A stretch of 64,000 nucleotides of DNA, from assembly GCA_949318235.1 (NCBI GenBank), contig OX439134.1:27737950-27801949 (forward strand), given 5' to 3'. A model generated the notes under the pieces. That model saw only the letters and a program-made list of their open reading frames with translations, had not been told where the DNA came from and ran no database searches. Positions within the stretch are counted from its first letter, which is position 1. Every line of letters begins with the position of its first letter. Below are positions 1 through 12,180 of the stretch, one piece after another. Origin of the DNA: Ecdyonurus torrentis. Taxonomy: Eukaryota; Arthropoda; Insecta; Ephemeroptera; Heptageniidae. The translations under genes were made by a program, and so were the position numbers.

Positions 1-240
1 GCTCGCTACAGGTCGCCACTCACACTCAGGTGATAACAAGATACTTCATACAAGATAAGGACACGCTCGGACAATTTGGGCCACCGCGGAATTCAACATG
101 AGCGTCTAAGCCTATCTGCGCCCGAGTTGAAGGTCACGTGATCAAAATTGACCAATCACAATGCCGCTAAAATTAACATGGAACCAGTTGGTGTCGTTAT
201 ACTGTATGTAGTATCTTAGGTGATACGTTTTGATAACGTT
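1..240. other. Unassigned, relatively GC-rich stretch at the window edge
   Basis: This stretch has clearly more G+C than the DNA after it. It contains a CACGTG E-box near 137 and a CCAAT-type motif (GACCAATCAC) near 149. No open frame or inverted repeat was seen inside the window. It could be the edge of a promoter, an exon or another repeat that starts upstream; nothing here decides between these. Confidence 0.2.
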
Positions 241-1047
241 CTCAATCACCGTTAGTTTTGAGATTTATGTAAATGTTTTGAAAAAAAAAAAACGTGAATA
301 TTAGGTAAAAATCTCGTTTCAATATAAAGTTTGAGGGGCGCAAATAAAGAACAAATTTAAATTGTATCCTTTTATTTGTCATCGACTGTACATATAATTT
401 AAATTTATATATAAATTTTAAAAACATTATAATTACAATATAAATAAATAATTGAAAATTATATATATAAAAAAAAGAAGAATATTTTTTAAGGATAAAA
501 TGAAAATATCAAGGTATCATTATGTTAGTAGTTTATATTCATATACATTACAGCGTGTTATGATATTAAATTCGTAATAAGGTAAATTGCTTAGTTGAAC
601 TATACTATGATACTACTATACTTTACTATACCTATGCTATTATGAGTATATAAGGTATCTTATATTATAAACTTTTGAAACAAACTCGTAACAAACCTAA
701 CTTTATAATACAACTTTTCTAATCTTATATAAGTATAATATAGTTTTATTTTTTTTAAAGACTTTAAAACATATACAGTGTATACATATAATTTTTATTA
801 ACATGTCTAAGGAGACGTGATTTAATTAACATTTGTTTTAGGTTTTATGTTATTCAGTTAACACTTTAACAACAAAAAGTATTATATATATATATATATA
901 TATAATATATATATAAGAAGTTTTTAGGATGTTGTATAATCTTAGAAATTTTGAAGTTGCATAATAGAAAAGTTAAAGAGTACAGGCCAAATCTTCAGGT
1001 CTTAAAAATTTATCCACGAAAATGGTACCATTTTTAATATATTATTT
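241..1047. other. AT-rich DNA with a short (AT)n tract
   Basis: No gene was seen. A minus-strand open frame at 242-427 is low-complexity (F, K, N, I, Y) and is not credible. A broken (AT)n tract lies at about 882-915. Confidence 0.5.
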
Positions 1048-1923
1048 ACATGGTTTATGCGTATGACATCATCCTGAATACTTTTCAAAGCCATACTGGA
1101 GCAAGGAATAACATTACACAGCATAGGACAAATGTGATTTTTTGTTATCTTTTTTATAAAATTAGTCACTTTTGTTTGTCATCATTTTTCTTACATTCTT
1201 GAAAGCCAAATTTAACCTGTCAACAGCATCAATGTTCACAAAAAAATATTACTTAATATTTTTAATATGGTAAAATGTGTCATTTTCCCATACCGGCCCG
1301 CGAGATTCTAAACTCCACACAGCAATCACAAATCTCATTAGGGAACACCTTCGCGAGATCTCAAGAGTGCTTGACAGTTGAGAGATTGCCGTAATTCAAT
1401 GAAATAAATATTCAAAACTACTGTTTGAAGTGTAGCATGTGTTTTACTTTTAAAATTGCTATTTTGACCACGGCCAAAAATTTTATTTTTGATATGAAAT
1501 AAATTTCTAATTCATTTATTAATATTTTGAGACACTGCAATTTATATTAATTAAATAAAAATTACAACGTGGAAAAATAAAATACATACATCGCAGTGTC
1601 TTAAAACATTAACAACGTAAATCGATATTTAATTTCATATCGAAAATTACAAATTTTGGGAATGGCTAAAAATAGCAATTTTAAAAATAAAAAAGTAAAT
1701 CACATGATATACAGTTAGAGCAATATTATTGAATATTTATTTCAATTTGGACTGCATTGCATCACAGTAATATCTCTTACCTACCTCAAGCACTCTTGAG
1801 ATATCGCGTCGAAACTAAATGAGATTTGCGATTGCTGTGTGGAGTTTAGAATCACGCTACCGGTTCATGTTATTTAGTGCTTACATATGGCGTCAACTTT
1901 TATATGAATGCAAGCACCCTATA
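1048..1923 (+). repeat. Family E foldback element, copy 1, split by family F
   Basis: The left part (1048-1290) and right part (1867-1923) align with uninterrupted copies at 11645-11941 and 39291-39600. Shared landmarks are GCATAGGACAAA, AAAATGTGTCATTTTCCCATAC and, after the insertion, GGCGTCAACTTTTATATGAATGCAA ending in CACCCTATA. Family termini read TATAGGGTG...CACCCTATA, in a TA-rich target. It has no coding capacity. The 1300-1857 interruption is a separate element. Confidence 0.75.
1300..1857. repeat. Family F foldback element inserted in family E
   Basis: The ends are inverted copies of about 28 bp (left GCGAGATTCTAAACTCCACA, right its complement ending AATCACGC), and matching continues inward toward a centre near 1580. 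It is flanked by TACCGGCCC (1291-1299) and TACCGGTTC (1858-1866). This fits a 9-bp target duplication with two C-to-T changes. The uninterrupted E copies show this flank once. There is no open frame. A 9-bp duplication would suit a Mutator-like or similar transposase, which is inference. Confidence 0.7.
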
Positions 1924-2164
1924 AATAACAAGTTTGAATACTTATTTTTCTATAACTTTCATTTTATTAATAATGAATTGAGATCGTAAAAGTCCTTACA
2001 ATGTTAATTTTAGAATCTTGCATAAAAATATAATTTATAAAATATAATAAAAATATAAAGACTATGCATAAAAATATTATTTTCATTGTATTATGGCTGC
2101 TTTTGATAAAATAATACAAGCATTGAAATGAAGGCGAAAAAACTTTTTAAAACCACAGTGGGGG

Positions 2165-2400
2165 CCGAAATTTTTATGATGAAAGAATAAATTACATAAT
2201 TTATGCTTTGCAGCATAAAATGTTGCTTAATTGGAATTACATATTTAATTATGCTATTTCTATATGCATAATTAACTGTTATTTTATAATGTTACATATC
2301 TGCTTTACAATATAGCATATAAATTATGTTTTTATGAATAAATGTTACTGCAATTATGTATAAGCTGTACCGTTTAATTATTATGTATCCGTTCAGAGGG
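2165..2400. repeat. Family O-like AT-rich element (diverged)
   Basis: This contains scattered inverted motifs of the type CATAATTTATGCT / AGCATAAA, also seen at 6000-6335, 11955-12180 and 27833-28069. The edges are not sharp. It is probably an old relative of the element at 27833-28069. Confidence 0.35.
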
Positions 2401-2718
2401 AGGCAACAAATTTTGGTATAAATTATTTTGGTTTAGCCTCTTACAAAATAATATAAAAAAAAAAAAAAAAAAAAAAAAAGTTGACAATAATTAACTTAAC
2501 TCTGCTAAAAGAATTTACTGATTTAAACTTAGAAACTATTATAGTTAACAAAGAAGGTGAACGTGGAAAATTGTCAAAGTAGGAACTTTAATTTGACAAT
2601 CATACTTGCTAATAGCAAGTTGCTAAGTTATTTATATCCAGCAAAACATCTACTATAATTTTCAAATAAAATTGAAAAAAAAATTTTTTCGAAAAAATAT
2701 TTGATAATTTATTTGATA

Positions 2719-3060
2719 TTAAAGAAATAGACCAGAAGAAATCATGCATTCATATTACAAAACACTTGATGGGACTTACATAAATAACATTAGTTTGTCT
2801 CAAAACCCAACTGAAGCTCCGTAGCAGTGATCAGAAAATTTCGATTTATGCAACCCGCACAACCCTTTTTACTAATTTTTGCATGTTTCTGACGTCAGAA
2901 ACATGAACAGTCACGCAAATTGCATATATTACAGTATTTTTACGCTCTCTCGTGAGGCTACGTTAACATTCTGGTAAAATTTGTCATCAGTTTTGAAGAT
3001 CCCATTTCTTGTTTAATCATTAAAAAGTACATTTTGTTGTATGTGGTCTATAGCTTTAAG
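2719..3060 (+). repeat. Family A TTAA-flanked MITE, copy 1
   Basis: This is one of eleven copies of a repeat of about 340 bp. It runs from TTAAAGAAATAGACCAG to GTGGTCTATAGCTTTAA; the two ends are imperfect inverted repeats. Internal landmarks are ACTTGATGGGACTTACATAA, GTAGCAGTGATCAGAAAAT, GCAACCCGCACAAC, TGACGTCA (2890-2897) and CACGCTCTCTCGTG. No open frame is conserved between copies. Confidence 0.85.
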
Positions 3061-3494
3061 GGAGTGATTTTCATTCAAATAGCAATATTATCCAGTTTTA
3101 TTTATATTTAATACAAATACTCATATTATGTTTTGATTATTTGTTTTTCTCTAATTAAATGTTTTTTTTTTTTTTTTATTGGTTTTGATTACATAGAAGC
3201 CCTCATTGGTTTAATAAACTTTTATAACACATGTTGGGTTTCTTGCAAACTTTATTTTTTTACTCAAAATTCTTTCTTTTTTTTTTGGTTCAACATTGAT
3301 AAATTAATTTTCTTGAAACCGTACTTTTAGAGTCTCAAAAAAATATCATATTACGGAAAAAAAACACATAAGAAAACTTTTTTCAACAATTTCAAATTTT
3401 ATTTTAACACAAACTTTAAAATTAATTTTTTATATACGCACTGTAGTAATTTAATTTTACTTTTAAATAGAGTACTCATGATCTAAACTTTTTG
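3061..3494. other. AT-rich DNA, nothing recognised
   Basis: There are only T-rich tracts and a low-complexity open frame (3133-3330, F/I/Y rich), which I do not regard as a gene. Confidence 0.5.
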
Positions 3495-3897
3495 TTAAAG
3501 CCCTTGTCAACTTACTTTTTTATCATTTAGAATACTAAACTGATAATTACCATATCTTATTATCCATGAATTAGACACCATCACGCTGATTTTATATTTA
3601 CCTTATTTTCCTTTTTGCGGTTATATCTCGTATCTGACGTCACAATGTACCGATGGGGCCGTGATAGGGGTAAATAAATTGAGGGAGGGACTTAAATTTA
3701 TCACGTGACCAGAGCGGTGACTGTGATTGGCGGTGGTACATTGTGACGTCAGATACGTGATATAACCGCAAAAAGGAAAATAAACGAAAATAAATACAAA
3801 ATCAACGTGTTGGTGTCTAATTCATAGATATTAAGATATGGTAATTATCAATCTAGTATTCTAAATGATAAAAAAAGTAAGTTGACAAGGACTTTAA
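3495..3897. repeat. Family I foldback element with long arms
   Basis: The arms of about 170 bp are inverted copies: TTAAAGCCCTTGTCAACTTA at the left and its near-exact complement at 3878-3897. Both arms carry CCTTTTTGCGGTTATATC and a perfect TGACGTCA (3635-3642 and 3743-3750). The unpaired middle is about 100 bp and includes CACGTGACC. The TTAAAG...CTTTAA ends resemble families A and D, suggesting a TTAA target. Confidence 0.75.
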
Positions 3898-5326
3898 GTT
3901 ATTTAAAATGAAAAAGAAAAATTATTATCTAAAAAAAAAAATGACATTTTTTTAGTAAAAAAAATGCTGGACTTAAAACATAAGATTGTGATAACAATCC
4001 TCCGTAGTAAAGTTCATTCAAGATATTTCTGGAATATAAATCACTATTACCACACTCACCCGTCTGATATACACTCCAGACGATTTTTACGATCTCATAT
4101 ATATACAATAGAAGTGAGGGGAGAGTTTTAATCTTTAGTTTTGGCACAAGAATAAGGATGTCATGTAGAGATAGAAGGAGAAAAAGAGAAAAAAAAAACT
4201 TTAACCAAGTTTCCTGTTTTTTTTATATAGTAGAAAAACAAATAGAAAAATAATTTATTTTGCATGTACAGACTGTTAGATTAAAATTTGAACTATATTA
4301 GTGAAAAACACCATAAGCACAGCAAATTTTAACTAGACAAAATTTATAAACTCTTTAACATAATGTCTTATGGTAAATTTGAAGTAAAATCGAATTGAAA
4401 ACTTTTATTTAAAATTCAATTACATAACAATAAAAATTTGAACTTTTTATTGTTGAAAACTTTTTTTATTATTTTCTTTTAGATTGTTTTTCAGCCTAAG
4501 GTTTTAGATTAAGGGAAAAAAAGAAGGAAGAAAAAAAAAGTACGCTTTTTAGAGCCCAATTTGTGTTTAGCATTTGTTTCTTTTCTTTCTTCCTATTTAT
4601 TATTTTACTATTATGGTATTGTTGGTGCATAATTTTAAAATTATTCTAAAAATTTTAAACTAACACATCAGGCTATGCAAATGTCATACTTACACACAAT
4701 TTTCGTTTATATACTTTGATATTTTTTATATTTCAGCTCGTATCTTTTCTCATAAAAATAACATTTCAAATTTGGCGTAAATTTTTAAAAGGCAAAAAAA
4801 AAAAAAAAAAAATACTAGTGTGTATACAGTATAAATAAGGATAATTTATTTATTATTATTTATTTTTTACTGTACTCCCTTAATAACAATACAATGCATC
4901 TTTTAACGTGAAGCTATACTGCTGTAAAGTACATAATTACATACTATTCCCATATGACTATAGTATTTTTTTTTTACAATATTGTCTGTACATGCATAGT
5001 AATAAAGGTCTCGATTTAAATATAAATTACTTTTAAAAGTCAAGATTTTAGTGTTACTTAAGTGTACAACAATACACAGTGTTACATAGGATAGGAGCTT
5101 ACAGTGAAGTGTATATTTAAGATAAGGTGGTCTATAAGTATAAGTTTGAATAGCTTTAAGCTATCTTGATTATTACTTGACAGTTATTAACTTTTCAAAA
5201 TAATTACTGTACTATACTTCGTGTTCATTATTGTGATAATTTAATCATAGAAATACTGTATGGGGAAATAATTGTTAAATGTTAGTAAATTAATTTACTT
5301 CCTAGTAGATTCAATTGCATTATATA

Positions 5327-5328
<2 letters not shown>
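3898..5328. other. AT-rich intergenic or intronic DNA
   Basis: No gene was supported. The minus-strand frame at 3929-4147 has no recognisable family. There are poly(A) runs near 4189 and 4795-4811. Confidence 0.45.

Positions 5329-5410
<82 letters not shown>
5329..5410. repeat. (AT)n microsatellite
   Basis: An essentially uninterrupted AT dinucleotide array of about 80 bp. Confidence 0.95.
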
Positions 5411-5413
<3 letters not shown>

Positions 5414-5694
5414 TTTTAACTTGTTAATTTTTATTTTATTTAAAATCTTAAAATTTACAACCAATTTCAATACAAAACTTAAACTGCATGATAGAATAGC
5501 TATATTTTTTTCAAATTTCTATTAAAAATAGAAAAATATGGTTATTAATATAGATGTATAATGTGTTACCTTGCCACTCATGTACACATGATTATGATAA
5601 TAAATTGTGGCATTCAAATACAGCATGTGTTTTAATAATAAGAATAACATTGCAAATTAAGTGCAAGTTTTTTAATCACAAACGTGTACTTTAG

Positions 5695-5786
5695 TTTTTT
5701 TTTTTTTTTTTTTTTTTTTCCTGGGCATTTTAGTAGTTTATAGATTTGGCTTTTTTATTCCCCCCTTCCCCCCCCCCCCCCTTCCC
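5695..5786. repeat. Poly(T) tract followed by a C-rich tract
   Basis: About 24 T, then a C/T tract at 5760-5786 with a long C run. C runs are rare in this window. Confidence 0.9.
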
Positions 5787-5806
5787 CGGTTCTCATTTTT
5801 GCATTA

Positions 5807-5915
5807 ATGCTATTCATAAACCCTGTTCTCTTGCACCAAAACATGCACATTCCATTTGATTAACCATAGCTGATAGTCATTTTAGGAGCAAAGAACAGGG
5901 TTTACGAACAACATT
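5807..5915 (+). repeat. Family G short foldback, copy 1
   Basis: A hairpin-forming repeat of about 105 bp: left end ATGCTATTCATAAACCCTGT, right end ACAGGGTTTACGAACAACAT. The interior TTGCACCAAAACATG and CCATTTGATTAACCATAG are shared with copies at 18262, 18861 (inverted) and 35828. Confidence 0.75.
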
Positions 5916-5999
5916 ATTGCATTTTTTTGAAGCATTACTATTTTTCAACACGTCAAAAATAAATACAGCAACATGTATGCACATGGACAAAACTGACAA

Positions 6000-6335
6000 C
6001 GCAACTACTAATAATTATGCTAGCTCAGTTTCAGAAACATTTATTCACAACAACATAATTTATGCTACACTGAATAGTTCTATCTTTTATATCAATAATA
6101 TTATCTTGTGTAGCATAATTGTTTATAGTGTTACAATTTAACAAAAATTATGCTATAATGAAAAGCAGCATAAATTGCGTAATTTCTTCTTGCCGTGCAT
6201 AAAAAAATGATATGTTGAATAATAGCAATCCTGTTGTATAAATACAATAACGCATAATCTGTTTTGTTATTCTGTGAATTATCAACATTTATGCTATATA
6301 CATAACACAAATACAGCATAAATTATATAATGTGT
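6000..6335. repeat. Family O-like AT-rich element(s)
   Basis: Contains many inverted ATTATGCT / AGCATAAT motifs and an end motif AATTGCGTAATTTCTTCTTG followed by CCGTGCA near 6175-6200. That end is the complement of the start at 32497. The boundaries are uncertain and more than one copy may be involved. The two overlapping open frames here are frames through the repeat. Confidence 0.4.
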
Positions 6336-6376
6336 ATTATCCGAGAGCTCATGCAGTTAAAGTGTATTTTTTATAG

Positions 6377-6719
6377 TTAAAGGCATAGACCAGAGAAAAA
6401 CATAAGCATCTATATCACAAAACATTTGATGGGACTTACATAAATAGCTTTAGTTTGTCTCAAAACCCAACAGTAGCCCCGTAGCAGTGATCAGAAAATT
6501 CAATTTATGCAACCCGCACAACATTTTTATACTAATTTTTGCATGTTTATGACGTCATAAACATGAATTTTCACGCAAATTGCATACTTTACAGTTTTTT
6601 CACGCTCTCTCGTGGGGCTACATTAATATTCTGATAAAAAATGTCATCAGTTTTGAAGATCCCATTTCGTGTTTATTCATTAAAAAGAAGGTGTGGTTTT
6701 ATGTGGTCTATGGCTTTAA
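6377..6719 (+). repeat. Family A TTAA-flanked MITE, copy 2
   Basis: Runs from TTAAAGGCATAGACCAG to GTGGTCTATGGCTTTAA and carries all the family landmarks, including TGACGTCA at 6550-6557. Confidence 0.85.
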
Positions 6720-7019
6720 TTTTGATCGCAGTAATGAACGATTAAAGATCCTTTTTACTAAAAGTTATAGTAAAATGTAATGATGTTTGATAAGTTACGT
6801 ATAATTTATTTAGTTTCTATCAATACTCACTAATTATTTAAACCCACAACCACCCATATAATGAGTCATAAGTACTATCATGTTTGTTTAAAATTATAGT
6901 GCTATACAACTATGTTGAAAGTAAATATTTACTAATTATTCTGCGAAAATATTTAACACAAAATAGTAAAGATACGATTTCATTGGTGTGTTGCAAGGTT
7001 TAAACAGACCTTGGGGGGG

Positions 7020-7377
7020 GGGGTATTTTTGCTTGTCATATTGTGTTATCATGCTACACCCATCCCAGTCAAGATATTGTCTTATCAACAGGTAAGGACT
7101 TTCCAATCAATTAATAGAAATGCAAACGCCTAAGTACACAGCCCGGTATTCACCATAACAGCCTAGAGAAACCGTGGAAAGGTCTAGGCAGGCTGGTCGG
7201 TGCAATCACATCGATCATGCACCTACATGCTGTGTATCGTCATGGAATGCATGCAAACATGCATCGTGCAACGTGTTGTGCTCTCACACTTCACGTACGC
7301 ACCCAGCAGTGGCTCAAACCTATACTCGGTGAGGAGTACAGAGCTGCCTTCACCACTCGATCATACCAGCTCGGTAA
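7020..7377 (-). repeat. tRNA-derived SINE (family P), copy 1
   Basis: On the minus strand it starts with ACCGAGCTGGTATGATCGAG (degenerate box A), then GTATAGGTTTGAGCCACTGC (box B with one change), then the family body, ending at GACAAGCAAAAATA next to a G/C run. It matches the copy at 31179-31571 but has lost about 9 bp between the boxes. Both short plus-strand open frames here are antisense frames of the SINE. Confidence 0.7.
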
Positions 7378-7916
7378 TAAACCCCATACTTTAATATCAG
7401 CATAAAACTGCTACCAATTCACAAAAATATTAATGTGAACATCAAAGAAATATCTGCATTACAAAAATATTTATTACTATAGCATTAAAGTTTAAAAAAT
7501 CAATGAATTTATTTTCTTAAAATCACCATAATAAAAGAAAAATACACAGTTCTTTATAACATTATCGTTTCCTTAAAACTTACCTAGAAAGCAAGTAAAA
7601 TAACAACAATAAAAATATTTTTACTGTGGAAAAATAAACTGAAATATGAGAAAATAGCAGCTGAATTCAAAACAAATAGTAGTCAAATCGTAACGTAATT
7701 ACGATTACGTATGATCACTGTTACAATTATCTTTTTAATGTGGAAAACTGTATAGCATATTTATTACAATACAGCTTTATTATTAGTCTTTAAGACCGGC
7801 CTAAAAGAAATCAATTTTTACTAAGAATTTTACATTAAAATAAATTAGGGTTAGATAAAATTTTGTGGCTCTTGGGAATAAAAAAATCTGGTTGTCTTTA
7901 TATTATATTATATAAT

Positions 7917-7918
<2 letters not shown>
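7378..7918. other. AT-rich DNA, nothing recognised
   Basis: No open frame, inverted repeat or array was seen. Confidence 0.5.

Positions 7919-7992
<74 letters not shown>
7919..7992. repeat. (AT)n microsatellite
   Basis: A perfect AT array of about 72 bp. Confidence 0.95.
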
Positions 7993-7997
<5 letters not shown>

Positions 7998-8629
7998 ACT
8001 TTTACATGCAAAGTATAGAATTATATATTATATGGTATATTATTTTTATTGTGAGATTTTTCGTTCTAAAAATAATAAAATTGTTTTTTCTAAGGATAGA
8101 CTAATGGATTAAATAACCCTAGTTTAAAAATAATTATTATTTTTTTTTTTGAAAAACATTTTTGCTATACTAGTATACTTATTTATGATTTTAAAATATT
8201 TTTTAGAAATACCATATTTTGATAATGGCAATAAAAAATAAAGCGTATTATCTTATGATACTGTGATATAAGCACGCAATTTTTAACAAAAAAACAAAAA
8301 AATGAAAGAAATATCAAAATTAAAGTCACGATATATGTACAGATATTTTTCAAAAGTTATACAATTTTAACAAAATAAATTGCTTTTGAATTTTTTTATA
8401 AAATACTACATATTACTGTATATTATATAAATAATAATAAAAGAAAGGTAATTGAAGTCGATTAAAGTAATACTGTAATTAAAAATACAACAACGTTAAT
8501 TTGTTACCAATTATTTTTAATCATCCTTAATTGCTTTAATTTTGCTTATCTGGCTATATGAAAAAAAATAATTTAATAGTCTTTTTCATGAATAGTTATA
8601 AGATTTATGTATAATTATAAAACATCAAT

Positions 8630-8631
<2 letters not shown>

Positions 8632-8694
<63 letters not shown>
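8632..8694. repeat. (CT)n microsatellite
   Basis: An uninterrupted CT dinucleotide array of about 62 bp. Confidence 0.95.
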
Positions 8695-8697
<3 letters not shown>

Positions 8698-9348
8698 AAT
8701 TTTCCGTGCTTTTATTTTTGATTATAATTAGTAAACTCTACGTTGCCATGACGACAGACTTAATAATAAAATTTTGCTTTTACATGTAAATAAAATTCAT
8801 AATTAATTTGAAACATCTTCGTATAGACAGCTTTATTATAATCTGACTTGCAAAAAAAAAATCCTGTACATTTATATTTAAAAAGAAAATAAAACAAAAC
8901 AAAACTGTGACGCTTTTTTTTTCTTTTTTGTAGAGTAAGCTTCTTCATTATTATTTTTTTTTTTTCTCTTTTCTTTTTTTCTTATATAAAATAAGATAAT
9001 AACATTTTTTGTTTTGTTAAAAATTGTGTTCTTTAAATAATAATAAGACTTTATTAACTGTACTGATGTTTTCCCTTTTTTTATTAACGCTTCCAAGAGT
9101 ACTTAAAACACTTTTTTTCTCATAAGTTTAGTGACATATTATTATTTTTCTCAGTTATTTTACTTTTTTTTTAAAATAAATATTGCATTTATTAGTTATA
9201 TTTCTCTCTATTGTAACTTAACCTTACTTTTTTACTGTGTTGCACTACCAGATGATAGTGCATTAATAAATAAATAAATAATAAAGCATAAAAAAATACA
9301 ATTTTTGAAAGGGCAATGTTTAAAGCCTGACTGTATTGTTTCCCATAC
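8695..9348. other. AT-rich DNA with T-rich tracts
   Basis: The minus-strand frames at 8760-9096 are lysine-rich translations of T-rich tracts. A short hairpin (GCACTACCAGATGATAGTGC, 9242-9261) precedes an AATA-rich tract. Confidence 0.45.
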
Positions 9349-9690
9349 TTAAAGGAATAGACCAGAGAAAAACATAAGCATTTATTTCACAAAACACTTA
9401 ATGGGATTTACATAAATAACTTTAGTTTGTCTCAAACCCAACAGTAGCCCCGTAGCAGTGATCAGAAAATTCAATTTATGCAACCCGCACAACATTTTCA
9501 TACTAATTTTTGCATATCTCTGACGTCATAAACATGCATTTTCACGCAAATTGCATACTTAACAGTTTTTTCACGCTCTCTCGTGGGGCTACATTAACAT
9601 TCAGGTAAAATTTGTAATAAGTTTTAAGATCCCATTTCGTGTTTATTCATTAAAAAGCACATGTTGTTTTATATGGTCTATGGCTTTAAG
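9349..9690 (+). repeat. Family A TTAA-flanked MITE, copy 3
   Basis: Runs from TTAAAGGAATAGACCAG to ATGGTCTATGGCTTTAA. TGACGTCA lies at 9531-9538. Confidence 0.85.
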
Positions 9691-9885
9691 TATTTACTTA
9701 AAATAACAATAATGAAACTGCCAATACTTCAGAGTAAATATTAATAATTATTATAATATAATAAAGAATGCATAAAAAAATACTATAATGTGTAATGTAT
9801 TTAAGAAGAGGAGTCGGTTTTGTGTGTCCAGGATAGACCTGCAATCGGGTTGACTCTTCAGTATACAAAGTACACAAAGTATAGG

Positions 9886-10183
9886 GTCTATGCATTCATG
9901 TTAAAGCCAACGCCATGTTGGATAATTCAATAACATGGGTGGCATAGGACATAAAATCATTTTGCCAGTTTAAAAACACTATGCAATATTTTTGAGAGCA
10001 TTGATGCTGTAAATTTATGTTGAATTAGTATCTCAAGTATGTGAGAAAAATAACAAAAAATTAACCGATTTCCCAAAGAAAATTGGCTTAAATGAAGTTT
10101 GTCCTATGTTGAGCAATGTTATGCACTACTCCAGTATGGCCTTCAAGCGCAATAAATATGACATCATTTGCATACACCCTATA
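9886..10183 (-). repeat. Family E foldback element, copy 4
   Basis: Starts with GGGTCTATGCATTCATGTTA and ends with TTTGCATACACCCTATAT. Read on the minus strand it follows the copy at 18421-18712 closely (GCATAGGACAAA, TTTCTTTGGGAAATCGGTTA, GAGAGCATTGATGCT in inverse). Confidence 0.75.
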
Positions 10184-10854
10184 TAAAAAAAATCATATAT
10201 TCGTATTTTTCCTTTTAAAAGTATTATAAATGTGAAGAAGTGTGAAGAAGTGTGAAGAAATGTGAAGAAAAGTGAATGAAAAAAAAATGTGCCAGTAAAA
10301 AAAAAATATATATATATATATAATGCTAAATAATGCAAAAAAAAATGCAGTACTAGATTGCAAAATTGTCTAATTAGGTCCGACTGCAGCTAAATGTGTT
10401 ACAGGCATTTAAAATATGTAAGTTATGTTTCCTGTTTCATTTCAAAACTCTCCCGTGTCAATGACACAAAGGAAAATAAGGTATATTTTATTATAAAATA
10501 AAAATATAGAAATTTGTTGTAAACGTTTATAAATTTTTTACTTTCACTGTACAATGAAAGTTACTTTGATGTACTAAAAAATATAGAAAATGTTTGATTT
10601 TAATTCAGAATTTTTACTACACAAAATTTCCAGATGAAAGAAAATCAGAACGTTTATTTCACATTTTTATCTCAAATTTGATATTTCATGCATAATAATG
10701 CTAATGCATCGTTTCACCTGTATTAAAATTGTTACTATTATAATATGTAACAATGTTACTACAGTATATCAAAAATAAAAATGAGAAGGGAAAAAAAATC
10801 GAAGAATCTTTTTAAATTTGACCAAGTGTAAAAAGCATTGTAGTCAAATATCAT

Positions 10855-10857
<3 letters not shown>

Positions 10858-10908
<51 letters not shown>
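10858..10908. repeat. (CT)n microsatellite
   Basis: A CT array of about 50 bp. Confidence 0.95.
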
Positions 10909-10911
<3 letters not shown>

Positions 10912-11644
10912 CCCTTCTTGTTTCTTTTTATCTTTTTTTTAGACTCTAGACTCGAATTCGCATCATTTTTTAACAAAAGATATAACGATTTCTCTTCTTA
11001 AAAGCGTGTAACTTTACTATAATAAAATAAACTATTTCATTGACTTGAATGTTTTGCAGTGTTAATGATTATTGATTACATTACCAATTAAATTGATTAG
11101 AAATGTAAGTTAAAATCAAATATCTTTTTTTTTTTTTTTTTGCTTTTTTGCTTTTTTATTTGCTATATGGTCTTGTTTACACTCAGAAATAAAGCTAATA
11201 GAGGAAAAATTGTAACGATTTAAATAATTTGTGTTAAAAATTTGCGATAACTTTGGAAAATATTATAGGAATCAAAAGCATCAATTTTACAACTCCATTT
11301 TAACAAAATTAAAAAGGAAATACAAAAAATAAAAATAAAAAGGATATTTTCTATTTCCATTATGCAACAGAATTATAGTTGACATAAACAGAGCAGAGCT
11401 ATTTTTTGCTTTGCTGATGAAAATTCAGTTCGCTGCACAGCATTGTTGAACCAACACAGCTCGTCAATTCTTCTGCACAGGAAATAGGTCATAAGATTTT
11501 TTTTCCTCTTTACATTCTGCTATAGAGCTTTACTTTTATTAATTACGTTTTTATTTTTAAAAACAGATATAACTATATTTAATGAAATAATAAAAAATTT
11601 GCTCAAACCATTGATTTATACAATATCTACTATATGTTTTAAAA
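10909..11644. other. AT-rich DNA, nothing recognised
   Basis: A T-run lies at 11126-11142. No open frame or paired repeat was found. Confidence 0.45.
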
Positions 11645-11736
11645 GCTTAGGAATGCGCTTCAACGCCATACTGGAACAATGAATAACATTGCTCAGCATA
11701 GGACAAACTTCGTTTTTGGCTATTTTCTTTGGAAAA

Positions 11737-11777
<41 letters not shown>

Positions 11778-11941
11778 AAACTTGAAACTCCCAATTTAAC
11801 ATATTAAATATAACAAAAATCTCTCAAAAATAGTGCTAATTATTTTTAGACTGGCAAAATGTGTCATTTTCCCATACCGACCCATGTTTTTTAGTGCTCA
11901 CGTATGGCGTCAATTTTTACATGAATGCAACTACACTATAG
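11645..11941 (+). repeat. Family E foldback element, copy 2
   Basis: Starts near GGAATGCGCTTCAACGCCAT and ends ATGAATGCAACTACACTATA. An expanded poly(T) at 11738-11775 replaces the short T-run of other copies. It contains an uninterrupted version (CCCATACCGACCCATG) of the site where family F sits in copy 1. Confidence 0.75.
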
Positions 11942-11954
11942 GTTGTGCTTTCTA

Positions 11955-12180
11955 ATATGGAAATAGTTAATTACGTAATTTATGCTACATATCATTATAG
12001 CATAAATAATGCTTAATTAGAATAACATAAATAATTATACTGCATCACATTATACATATTTATGTTATTGTAACAGTAACTGTGAAGTTTATCATAGATT
12101 ATGCTATATTAAACAAATCTTGCTGAAAATTAGCTAGCATCATTATTACGTAGCTATTTTTGTCCACGAACTTTAAAATG
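11955..12180. repeat. Family O-like AT-rich element
   Basis: Has the motif order TTACGTAATTTATGCTACAT, TAGCATAAATAATGCTTAAT and, at the far side, AGATTATGCTATATTAA and ATTACGTAGC. This suggests diverged terminal inverted repeats. Confidence 0.4.
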
